Shown here piece by piece: positions 1 to 8,379 of a DNA stretch of 24,431 nt. The stretch is from a virus. The notes beneath the pieces are model-generated. The model ran no database searches, was not told the origin of the DNA, and saw nothing but the letters and a program-made list of their open reading frames with translations. The position numbers and the translations under genes were made by a program. The stretch spans positions 1 to 24,431 of IMG/VR virus record IMGVR_UViG_3300042558_001321, one strand, 5' to 3'. Each line of letters opens with the position of its first letter. Positions within the stretch are counted from its first letter, which is position 1.

Positions 1-51
1 TAGTTTTCTTTAGAATTCTAATATAATTATAAACATAAAAAATTTATGTAA

Positions 52-61
52 ATATTTATCT
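52..61 (+). promoter_or_regulatory. AT-rich upstream element (ATATTTATCT)
   Basis: This lies in the 82-base leader of the giant fibre gene and matches 8 of 10 positions of the element ATATTTATAT found before other transcription-unit starts here. A TATAAACA box (28-35), one base from the T4 late-promoter box TATAAATA, lies just upstream. Such boxes also follow the elements before 8050 and 12853. Either could be a phage late promoter. No other feature is visible in the leader. Confidence 0.35.
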
Positions 62-82
62 TAGATTAATCAAAACAATATA

Positions 83-3000
83 ATGGCTAGAATTAAAAAA
101 TACTCACCTGAACTAAGTACACATTTAAGATATTTTGAAACATATTTGGTAGATACCATATCAAATTCTCAATATTTCAAAGTTACTGAATTCAAGGATG
201 TATTTACAGGTGGTAAGAATGGATTTTTAATAGAAGGTTCGGAGCACCTTATGGAATCTACTGAAATTAAGATTGAAATTCTTGATGTAGATGGTAACCC
301 TATATACTATGAACCGGGTAATGGTGTTCCTGAGTATTATGAAGGATTATCTAAAGTAATAGCTGTTTATGTTTATGAAGATACTCCAATTGGCGAAGCT
401 AGTATCACAATATTAGGAGAATTAAAAACTTACATTGATGAAAGTGGTAATAAGCAAGATATACCAGCTGAATGGAAAGGTATCTACAATGTAAAATGGG
501 AAAAGACATTCAAAGTAAATAAATTATTAGCAAATGAAGATAAAGTTAGATTTTATCGTAGACCGTCTGTATCTATTAATGAAATAGTTAAACCTATCTT
601 TTCAAATGTTGTAACTCCAATTATTCAAAAAGGTAAAGTTGATGGATTTGCACAAGTTCCAACATCTGGTACAAAATTAGCGGGATATACATTACCAACA
701 TCATATCTTTTACAAATAAACGATGGTAACAGCGCTTGGACTGGTTCTGTGGCGGGCACTAATATAGAACTTACTGATTTAGGTGTAAGTTTAACAGCAG
801 ATGATATTATAAATAATAGAGATTTAACTGTATCAACTCCATATACATTAAATGGTATTGTGCAGGATTTTACAAATCAAAGATATACTGCTTCTTTTAA
901 TTATTTAGAAGGATTGGATAATCTTAAAACAGCATTAACTGGTTCTTTTGCAAAAATAACATTAGCTGATTTAACTACATTTATTGGTGATGTTGCTAGA
1001 GTAAAAGTATTTAGAAAATCATCATCAGATTTAGCTGATTATCAATTTATACAAGAAGTTCAATTAGAATCAAATGAATTATTAGTTGATATCGAATCAA
1101 AGTTAAAGAATCAAGAAAACTATGGATTGTTTGATGTATTTAATTATAACAATATTGAGTATTGGCTAACTTCATCAAATAATTTAGATACTAGTTTTAA
1201 TCAAACGTATTTGTTTAATTCTGTTAGATTGGATAATACTACTGGTATAAATTCATATTTTACATCAAAATCATTACAACTTACAGAGGGGGCAGAGTAT
1301 AGTTTTACATTTAATACAAGACTTGCACAAAATATACCATCTAACAATTATCTAAAAGTATATTTAAGTGGTTCAAGAGAAACAACAGTAAATAATGTAC
1401 CTGTAAAGATTGGAGTACAACAAAATATTGTAACTGTAACACCTGATAGTAGTATTTTAGAAAAATCTCAAATAACTTCTAATTTCAAAGCGGAAAATAT
1501 AAAAAATGCAAGATTACATTTTGAAGTTAGTGGTACTGGGTGGTATATATCGGATGTTAGTTTAAGAGCATCACAAGAGACATCTTTTTCTCCTGATGAA
1601 ATAACTTTTATACAACCAATACCAAGAACATTACCTAAGCAAACTTTTGATTTTCTATTTCAATTTTATGATATTAATAACAATTATATTCCTGTTGTAG
1701 TTGAAGAAAGTAAAACATTTGATGGTGGTAACTTAGTATCAATAGCTAAGAATTTAGAATTAATACCATCTTCTCTTTATTTCCAAATAGATTCAGGTTC
1801 ACAACCATTACCACCAACAACTATATTCATTGATGTTGTTAAAAGCTTTTTAACTGGGTCTGTAACATTTACATCACGTTCATTTGATTTCTTTAATAAT
1901 GAATTATCGGCATCACAATATGCAATTCCCGGAGGACAATATCCTGGTAGATTAGACGATATCGATAAAGATACCGTTAGGATGACTGTAGAAAATTTCA
2001 CTGGTTCTAGAGAAGATATTAAAGTACAATTTGTAGAATTAACAGGTGCATGTGAAGGAGTTAGTGATACTATTGTAATAACACGTGTTCAAGATGGTTT
2101 TGGTGGAGTTAATTTTGAAATAAGACCTTACAATGGTATAGTAATACGAAATTCAGACCCATCATCTTCGTTAGAGGTGCAAGCAATTAGAATAGATGGT
2201 GTTAATGAAATTCCATTAAGAGAAAATTTACCATTTGGTAGAAGTGATGTACAATTATTCGTACAATCTGGTTCTACATATATTACTTTACAAGAAGCTA
2301 GTGATAGAGGATTTGTTAGAGGTTTGAGTGCTGGTACAACTGGCTCTGGTGAATTAAATTACAATGCTGTATTAAATAGAGATTCAATAGATGGACAGAG
2401 AACATTATATATGATTCCATCATCATCTTTTGATTTATCATCATCTATTTTAACATCTTTAACATTAACTGATTTACAAGATGGTTTGGATGCTGGTATA
2501 GTATTATTTGATGTGGATGCGTTTACAATAAATCCGAGATTAGAAAGTATATTTACACCCACATACGCATCAGCAACCGCATCATTCTATCGTAGAGGAA
2601 CATTTGATGCACCTATAAGTTGTTCATTTGAAGTATATCCATCAATGTCAATTAATATTGATTACGTTCCTGAATATTGGATGCAATATGTAACTCATAG
2701 TTGTAATCCTGATATTAGTGTAGTTGCATATGATGAAGTGGGTAATCTTATACCAGCAAGAGCAAATGCAGCAACATATCCATTGGGTGATGCACTTCAG
2801 CAATCTAAACAAATATTGTTGAGTTTTGTTTACACAGAACCTTGGACATCCTCATCAGTATCGGTGGATAAATTATTCACAATTGTTCCCGAAGGTAAGC
2901 CAGGTGATGAAAGTATAGTATTTGAAATAACACCAAAAGATGTTGTATTAGCAGCAAATTCAAGAGGAAGTGTAAATGATTATAAACCATCTATAACCGA

Positions 3001-6000
3001 TATTAAATTAAAGCAAGGTTCTAGATACTTATCATTTACTGCTAGTAGAGAACCTGGTACATTCCACATAGCACAAAATTCCATAATTGATACAAACGTA
3101 ACAGTAGGTAATGTGTATTTTGATGTGAATTATACATCATCACTAATTGTAAGTCAATCTAATTTCTTTGTTGATTTGAGTGGAAGTATTGAATACCCAT
3201 TGGAAATTCAACCATACTATACATCATCAGTTTATACTGCTAGTGTTATTCAGAATTACACAAAAGTATTAGATGGGCCTCCTCCAATTGAAATTATTAT
3301 AAGCCCATTATCAGCTAATATATCGGCTAATGAAGTTGGTTATGTAATACCATCTAATTATAATGCAGCTAATACTACTATAAAGGTAAAAGAAGGCGAT
3401 GATAGATTAACATTTACAACACAATCAAACGATCCTGGTACATTTAGAATACTATCGGTTAGTGGAAGTAGTATAAGAACTGGTTCATTATCAAGTTCAT
3501 CTTTTGATACTGGTACTATAAATTATAATAGATTTGATTATCCATTTGTATCAGCTAGTTCTTTATATACAATTGAAGTATATCCATACGCATTAGGTCC
3601 GGGTCATAGATATACATCATCAATCTATCAACGTACTCAAACTTTTACAAAAAATGTATCTGTACCAAATGCACGTTCTTTGAGTGCTGAAGCATCATCT
3701 GCTACGGTAAACTATGATAGAGATGGAAATGACCCACAACCATCCGATGTAAAGATAACAGCCAATGCATTTAATACAACAGGTTCTATATTTTATTATT
3801 ATTACATATTAGAACCAGATGGAAGTGAAACTTTATATGAAAACACATATACAAGCAATAATGGCGAAGTATATGCTTGGAGTGAGCAAAATTATATTGA
3901 TATTGATGCATCTAACTCAACTGCTCCCGGTGAAATTAGAACTTGGAAAGTAAAAATTAAAGATGGTAGTGATAGACCTGCTCCATTAACTCCAACCGAT
4001 TCCCATCCGTTTAGAGCTGAAGCTTCGGTTACTATTGCTGGTATAAAAGCTGGAGCAGATGCATACAAATACTCTGCAACAAATTTGAATACATCAATTA
4101 CAGCAGATTTATGGTCAACTCAATTTACGGGAAGTGGAATTCAAATATCAGCATATAAAGGTACTACTGAATTAGCACATACATCATCATATGTTGTATC
4201 GCAAGAGGTTAATGACTTTTTGGGTAACTTTATAGGAAATTTAGGATACTTTTCGGCATCAGTTCATTCTAAATCACCTTGGATTACTTTAGCTCAGAAT
4301 CCAACTAAATTCCCACCATCCAATCCAGCTGTATTAACCGATATTACAGCATGGAACGCACCTGCGGTTAATACATCTGGCGAAGTAATTTATAAAATAG
4401 ATTATGAAAAAAATAGACAAATTGATTATGTAACTCAATCGATATCTGTTCAATATACATCACCTGCTCCATATGATGTTAAGATGCAAAATGATAGTTC
4501 TGGTGTAGTTTATAGAGTATCTGGTGAGTTTGAATTAAATAATACTGGTAATATTATACGAGCATATAGAGGTGATACTGAATTAACAAACATATCTAAT
4601 TTTGCATACGCAACGGCGCAGCCAGATGCATATGGTGCTATGAAATACAAAGATAAATGTAGAATAAGTATATTAAGTATATCGGGTCATATAACATTAC
4701 AAGGCATAACTAATCCAGCAGGAGCATTTGTAAGTTCCAGTGTAAATGCACCAAAAGGGGGTGAACTACTTGGAATATCTACATGGACTAATCCTGAAGT
4801 AAATCAAACAGCAGAAATTGTATATCAAATAGATTGTGAAGATAGAGCAACATTTTTCAAAACACAATCTTTATCAGTTCAATTTGAAGGAAACACTGGG
4901 CCTGGTATTGTGATGAGAGGTATTTGGAAAAATAATATTGATTATATTGGTTCTGTTGAAACCACAAATAAACGTAGAGATTCTGTAATTTGGCCTGACC
5001 CGGCAACTTATAATAATGAAACTCATTATTGGGCTGCTGCAAGTGGAAGTGGACCTGGTACTTCGGCTGGATTTCGACAACCAGATAATGGTGGTTCTGC
5101 TGCACCTTGGGTTGATAGTCCATATTGGCAATATTTGGGACAGGAGGAATTCTTTGTAGCAGCACAAATTGCAATATTTCAAGAATCATATGTTAAAAAT
5201 ACAATCAACGTTGGTACTAAAGATGGCACTAGCGGATTTGCGAATATAATATTAGCTGGTGGTAGACCAGACCCATACATTGCAATTGGTCAAACCGGCA
5301 CACAAGGAACAGCAGGTACATCTGGTACATCGTTACCACCTGCTGGTATTATTGGATATGATAGACCTGGTGTTTTCTTAGGAATATACGAAAACGGAAC
5401 AGCTGGAACTACGGGTAGATTCTCAATAAAAACAACCGGAACTTCTGGAAAGGGAATGTCTTGGGATGGTGATACACTAACAATTGTTGGTGCAATTAGA
5501 CAAGTTGAACCTGGTGTTAGTGAAGGTTCTTTGAGGGGAGGATGGACTAGTGGATTTACTTATTACACAAATGATATAGTTTCATACGCAGGACAGAGTT
5601 GGAGATGTACATCAGCGCAAGCACAAAGTTATCAACACATTGCAACTAACGATACAGCTGCATTAACAGGATATCCGGGTTCGGGTCCTTGGGCTATAGC
5701 TGCAGCAGCTGGTACATCCGGAACTGCTGGTAGTGGTGGTACTGCTGGTGTAAATGGGGCAGCTGGAGCGGCTGGACCTGGTGTTGTTTATAGAGGGCCT
5801 TGGACTGGTAGTTTGCAATATTTCAAAACAACCGATAGAACGGATGTTGTTAGGGGAAGTGATAATCAATATTACATAGCAAAAGTAACACACACTCCAA
5901 ATGTAGTAAATGCACCAATAGGTACTGCTACTAGACCAATTGATGGTGCATCTTATTCAACATATTGGCAATCTTTTGGAGCAACATTTAGTTCAGTAGC

Positions 6001-8017
6001 AACTGGATTATTACTTGCTGAAAATGCAACGGTAACAAAAGGACTTGTAATAGGACAGGAAGGTAGTGATGTAGGGTTTATTCGTTCTGCTGGTGCACAA
6101 AGTATTGGTGGTGGTAATGGATTTTATATGGATGCTCTTGGTAATATGAGATTTGGGGCAGATACATCTACTGAAGGTAACTACGTTTATTGGAATAATA
6201 CTTTAGGAACATTAGATATAAATGGAACAATAACAGCAGATTCTGGTGAGATTGGTGGATTTACTATTGCCAATAATAAGCTAATCGCATCGGGGGCTTT
6301 ATTAAGATTTGATACACAAGCACCATCGATAGAATTTTACACAAACGCAACTGGTTCTGCTAAAGTAGTATTAAATCCAAAAGCAACATTAACTGACCCA
6401 AGCGGACAAATTATATATATAAGTGGTTCACAATACGATGGTACGGATGGTAACAGAACATCAACATCTGGAACTACTAATACTACTAACGTAATTACTG
6501 AAGTATATAGTGGTTCGTTTGGTATATCAGCAAACAGTACATATTCAGGTGCAACTCTAGCCTTTAGTGAAGCTGGTAATACCAATTTTATTGTGTATAT
6601 TCCAGAAACATCTTTAACTATATCAACGACTTCACCAAGTGCAGCTTCGGATTACCCACCCGACCCACCACAATATGGATACGAAACATATCAATCGGAA
6701 TATGCCGCTCCGGGTAATGCATCTGCCCAATGGTATGTACAAATGTACAATTCAACTGGAACAACGTTTATATCTGAAGTTGCAATAAATGGAGCATCTA
6801 CATATAGAAGTGGTACTTCAAGTAATTCCTATTATACTGCAGTAGTATCATATAGCGGATTCCCTTATTATACCGAATCATACTATTGGAATTATTCATC
6901 ATACTCATCAACAGCATATTATCAGGGAAATATTCCATTTGGGTCTAAAGCAGGTCAACTGATAATACCAGCACCGGGTATATATCAATTTAGATTAGTA
7001 CTAAAAGTTACAGCTGTATCGGCAGCTATATATAATTATGTTGGTGGTGGAAATACATATTATACTACAACCGGAACTTCTAATCATACAACAACTGGTG
7101 ATATTACTTTTCAATTTTCTCCAAACGTAAATAAAACGGAAATAACGAATGGTGGTATTCAAGTATTATCAAATCAAAATGCTTATGTTCGTTTTAATAG
7201 AATCGAACCAAGTGCATATGGTGGGGGTTCTGCAGTTGCAGAATTTGTTGGTGGTGCGATTAATGTATCTGCATTTGGTGGATATCCAACAAGTTTGAGT
7301 AATACTGGTATCTATATGAATGGTGGATTGGTTTCAAATGGCAAAACTAATTATTTAGGTGATTATTACTTTGATGGAACTGGTACACAAGAATCAGCCA
7401 GATTGGGTGGAAGAAACACAGCAACAGCTGCAGACCAAACGTATATAACTTCATATTCTAATTTTTTACCAGGAAGTGATAACTACTGGACGATAGGAAA
7501 ATCTGGACAAAAATGGAAACAAATATGGTCAAATACCGGAACTATACAAACATCCGATGCAACCCAAAAATTAGAAATAGAACAATCGCAATTAGGATTG
7601 GATTTTATAAATAGATTACAACCAGTTTCATATAAATTTATTTCTGGAAGTGCTATTACTGAAAAAATTGAGGATTATATAAAAACAGTTAAAGAACCGG
7701 CTATCATAACTCCCGATGGAACTATAATAAAAGAAGAAGTTATTGAATATATAAAAAATGAACAAATACCAAACGTAACTTGGACTCCTGGTATAAGAAA
7801 ACATCATGGGTTGGTTGCACAGCATGTAAAAACAATTTTGGATGACATGGGACTTTCAACAAATGATTTTGCTGGATATATTGAGGGTGATTTAGAAAAT
7901 CATTCTGATTTGGGGTTACGTTATGAAGAATTTATGGCTCCTATGATTAAAGCAATACAGGAATTAGCATCTAAAGTTGATAGATTAGAGGCACATATAA
8001 GTGGTTCGTTTTCTTAA
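83..8017 (+). CDS. Giant tail fibre / receptor-binding protein with S74 chaperone
   Basis: A 2644-residue structural protein, very rich in Ser, Thr, Gly and Asn, most likely a host-recognising tail fibre. Residues 1-190 are non-repetitive and may attach to the tail. Beta-rich duplicated modules fill about 940-1190 and 1327-1605. Three Trp/Tyr-rich carbohydrate-binding-like modules (about 1606-1690, 1818-1873, 1900-1967) are joined by collagen-like Gly-x-y linkers. Residues 2040-2070 look like the short beta-repeat typical of fibre shafts. The C-terminus from Ser2491 is an S74 intramolecular chaperone: the TSD motif has Lys2496 five residues after the Ser, as expected for the Ser-Lys self-cleavage pair of the endosialidase family, followed by LQPVSYKF, HHGLVAQHV and a terminal heptad-like helix. 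Self-cleavage before Ser2491 would release about 154 residues after trimerisation. The fibre role is confident; the receptor is unknown. The start is the first ATG in an A/T-rich leader. Confidence 0.88.
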   Translation: MARIKKYSPELSTHLRYFETYLVDTISNSQYFKVTEFKDVFTGGKNGFLIEGSEHLMESTEIKIEILDVDGNPIYYEPGNGVPEYYEGLSKVIAVYVYEDTPIGEASITILGELKTYIDESGNKQDIPAEWKGIYNVKWEKTFKVNKLLANEDKVRFYRRPSVSINEIVKPIFSNVVTPIIQKGKVDGFAQVPTSGTKLAGYTLPTSYLLQINDGNSAWTGSVAGTNIELTDLGVSLTADDIINNRDLTVSTPYTLNGIVQDFTNQRYTASFNYLEGLDNLKTALTGSFAKITLADLTTFIGDVARVKVFRKSSSDLADYQFIQEVQLESNELLVDIESKLKNQENYGLFDVFNYNNIEYWLTSSNNLDTSFNQTYLFNSVRLDNTTGINSYFTSKSLQLTEGAEYSFTFNTRLAQNIPSNNYLKVYLSGSRETTVNNVPVKIGVQQNIVTVTPDSSILEKSQITSNFKAENIKNARLHFEVSGTGWYISDVSLRASQETSFSPDEITFIQPIPRTLPKQTFDFLFQFYDINNNYIPVVVEESKTFDGGNLVSIAKNLELIPSSLYFQIDSGSQPLPPTTIFIDVVKSFLTGSVTFTSRSFDFFNNELSASQYAIPGGQYPGRLDDIDKDTVRMTVENFTGSREDIKVQFVELTGACEGVSDTIVITRVQDGFGGVNFEIRPYNGIVIRNSDPSSSLEVQAIRIDGVNEIPLRENLPFGRSDVQLFVQSGSTYITLQEASDRGFVRGLSAGTTGSGELNYNAVLNRDSIDGQRTLYMIPSSSFDLSSSILTSLTLTDLQDGLDAGIVLFDVDAFTINPRLESIFTPTYASATASFYRRGTFDAPISCSFEVYPSMSINIDYVPEYWMQYVTHSCNPDISVVAYDEVGNLIPARANAATYPLGDALQQSKQILLSFVYTEPWTSSSVSVDKLFTIVPEGKPGDESIVFEITPKDVVLAANSRGSVNDYKPSITDIKLKQGSRYLSFTASREPGTFHIAQNSIIDTNVTVGNVYFDVNYTSSLIVSQSNFFVDLSGSIEYPLEIQPYYTSSVYTASVIQNYTKVLDGPPPIEIIISPLSANISANEVGYVIPSNYNAANTTIKVKEGDDRLTFTTQSNDPGTFRILSVSGSSIRTGSLSSSSFDTGTINYNRFDYPFVSASSLYTIEVYPYALGPGHRYTSSIYQRTQTFTKNVSVPNARSLSAEASSATVNYDRDGNDPQPSDVKITANAFNTTGSIFYYYYILEPDGSETLYENTYTSNNGEVYAWSEQNYIDIDASNSTAPGEIRTWKVKIKDGSDRPAPLTPTDSHPFRAEASVTIAGIKAGADAYKYSATNLNTSITADLWSTQFTGSGIQISAYKGTTELAHTSSYVVSQEVNDFLGNFIGNLGYFSASVHSKSPWITLAQNPTKFPPSNPAVLTDITAWNAPAVNTSGEVIYKIDYEKNRQIDYVTQSISVQYTSPAPYDVKMQNDSSGVVYRVSGEFELNNTGNIIRAYRGDTELTNISNFAYATAQPDAYGAMKYKDKCRISILSISGHITLQGITNPAGAFVSSSVNAPKGGELLGISTWTNPEVNQTAEIVYQIDCEDRATFFKTQSLSVQFEGNTGPGIVMRGIWKNNIDYIGSVETTNKRRDSVIWPDPATYNNETHYWAAASGSGPGTSAGFRQPDNGGSAAPWVDSPYWQYLGQEEFFVAAQIAIFQESYVKNTINVGTKDGTSGFANIILAGGRPDPYIAIGQTGTQGTAGTSGTSLPPAGIIGYDRPGVFLGIYENGTAGTTGRFSIKTTGTSGKGMSWDGDTLTIVGAIRQVEPGVSEGSLRGGWTSGFTYYTNDIVSYAGQSWRCTSAQAQSYQHIATNDTAALTGYPGSGPWAIAAAAGTSGTAGSGGTAGVNGAAGAAGPGVVYRGPWTGSLQYFKTTDRTDVVRGSDNQYYIAKVTHTPNVVNAPIGTATRPIDGASYSTYWQSFGATFSSVATGLLLAENATVTKGLVIGQEGSDVGFIRSAGAQSIGGGNGFYMDALGNMRFGADTSTEGNYVYWNNTLGTLDINGTITADSGEIGGFTIANNKLIASGALLRFDTQAPSIEFYTNATGSAKVVLNPKATLTDPSGQIIYISGSQYDGTDGNRTSTSGTTNTTNVITEVYSGSFGISANSTYSGATLAFSEAGNTNFIVYIPETSLTISTTSPSAASDYPPDPPQYGYETYQSEYAAPGNASAQWYVQMYNSTGTTFISEVAINGASTYRSGTSSNSYYTAVVSYSGFPYYTESYYWNYSSYSSTAYYQGNIPFGSKAGQLIIPAPGIYQFRLVLKVTAVSAAIYNYVGGGNTYYTTTGTSNHTTTGDITFQFSPNVNKTEITNGGIQVLSNQNAYVRFNRIEPSAYGGGSAVAEFVGGAINVSAFGGYPTSLSNTGIYMNGGLVSNGKTNYLGDYYFDGTGTQESARLGGRNTATAADQTYITSYSNFLPGSDNYWTIGKSGQKWKQIWSNTGTIQTSDATQKLEIEQSQLGLDFINRLQPVSYKFISGSAITEKIEDYIKTVKEPAIITPDGTIIKEEVIEYIKNEQIPNVTWTPGIRKHHGLVAQHVKTILDDMGLSTNDFAGYIEGDLENHSDLGLRYEEFMAPMIKAIQELASKVDRLEAHISGSFS
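2902..3660 (+). repeat. Two tandem beta-rich modules in the giant fibre
   Basis: Two successive modules of about 126 residues align. The first carries FEITPKDVVLAAN and, later, EPGTFHI; the second carries IIISPLSANISAN and DPGTFRI. Both end in a Tyr/Ser-rich strand containing YTSS. They resemble immunoglobulin-like stacking domains of fibres and probably arose by internal duplication. The DNA copies have diverged, so the duplication is old. A more distant relative may start near residue 675 (FEIRPYNGIVI). Boundaries are approximate. Confidence 0.6.
4060..4895 (+). repeat. Second duplicated module pair in the giant fibre
   Basis: Two modules of about 135 residues follow each other. Shared landmarks in order are a Tyr-initiated strand, AYKGTTEL versus AYRGDTEL, SPWITLAQ versus SGHITLQG, ITAWNAPAVN versus ISTWTNPEVN, EVIYKIDYE versus EIVYQIDCE, and QSISVQY versus QSLSVQF. 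This is a different family from the pair near 2902-3660. Boundaries are approximate. Confidence 0.7.
4896..5990 (+). repeat. Three carbohydrate-binding-like modules with collagen-like linkers
   Basis: Three segments share the layout G(I/P/G)W, a Tyr-rich stretch, a polar -DxV- strand, a Trp/Tyr strand and a closing W. They start near MRGIWKNNIDY, GGWTSGFTYYTNDIVSYAG and YRGPWTGSLQY. The second closely resembles the CBM5/12-like chitin-binding layout. Gly-Thr-Ser/Ala triplet linkers, collagen-like, lie at about 5288-5345 and 5700-5785. Binding to glycans is inferred from the pattern only. Confidence 0.5.
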
Positions 8018-8022
8018 AAAAT

Positions 8023-8037
8023 ATATACTTATATATA
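8023..8037 (+). promoter_or_regulatory. AT-rich upstream element, 15-base exact repeat (copy A)
   Basis: ATATACTTATATATA sits 12 bases before the first coiled-coil gene, in the 32-base gap after the fibre stop. The same 15 bases recur exactly at 16322-16336 and with one change at 12816-12830. It is followed by TATAAACA at 8034-8041. It is a candidate phage late promoter, and its position at gene-unit starts is the evidence. Confidence 0.45.
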
Positions 8038-8049
8038 AACAATTATATT

Positions 8050-8328
8050 ATGGCAGAATTAAAAGAAGCATTATCATCTGATGTATTGGAAACATTAAGA
8101 AACAACCAAAATGAATTAAATACACTTATTATGGATATTGGTCAAGTAAGTCTTAGAAATAGAGAACTAAGAACTGAATTATCGAAATTAGACCAATTAA
8201 AGAATTCTATGGAGATTAGATTCGATGAAATTAATAATGAAATAAATACTACATTAGCTGAATTGGAAAAAACATATCCAAAAGGTGAAGTTGATTTAAG
8301 AGAAGGTACTATAACTTTCGAAAAATAA
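8050..8328 (+). CDS. Small coiled-coil protein, paralogue of the 12853 gene
   Basis: A 92-residue acidic, helical protein of unknown function. Residues 5-75 are almost entirely heptad-like and predict a long coiled coil. The C-terminus is a short turn and strand (YPKGEVDLREGTITF). It aligns along most of its length with the 127-residue protein at 12853: both begin MAEL and share LI.D.G, R..EL..EL..LD, EIN.TL..L...YP.G and GTI. The two genes flank the sugar cassette and share the same upstream element. It lies directly behind the giant fibre, so a fibre-associated or tail-assembly role is possible but not shown. The ATG is in an A/T-rich leader without a Shine-Dalgarno site. Confidence 0.75.
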   Translation: MAELKEALSSDVLETLRNNQNELNTLIMDIGQVSLRNRELRTELSKLDQLKNSMEIRFDEINNEINTTLAELEKTYPKGEVDLREGTITFEK

Positions 8329-8353
8329 ATTAGGAATACTCGAATAAATTTCG

Positions 8354-8361
8354 TATCTTTG
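8354..8361 (+). promoter_or_regulatory. Bacteroidota-type -7 promoter box (TATCTTTG)
   Basis: TATCTTTG is a perfect match to the Bacteroidota housekeeping -7 consensus TAnnTTTG and lies 18 bases before the start of the glycosyltransferase fusion. No convincing -33 TTTG was found at the usual 19-21 base spacing, so this is a partial match. A small inverted repeat, CGAA-TAAAT-TTCG (8341-8353), abuts it upstream and could be an operator or chance. No other inter-gene gap in the window shows this box. Confidence 0.5.
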
Positions 8362-8379
8362 TTACATTAATTAGTCTAA

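Noticed and set aside
4857-5189. Two overlapping antisense open frames inside the fibre gene
   Set aside because: Both lie opposite a clearly coding, low-complexity Gly/Thr/Ser-rich stretch and show no family features. They are mirror frames.
5288-5785. Possible tandem DNA repeat encoding Gly-Thr-Ser triplets
   Set aside because: The protein is repetitive but codons vary, so it is a collagen-like linker and not a recent DNA tandem repeat or CRISPR-like array.
8341-8353. Inverted repeat CGAA-TAAAT-TTCG as a terminator of the coiled-coil gene
   Set aside because: The stem is only four pairs and is not followed by a T run, so it cannot be supported as a terminator.
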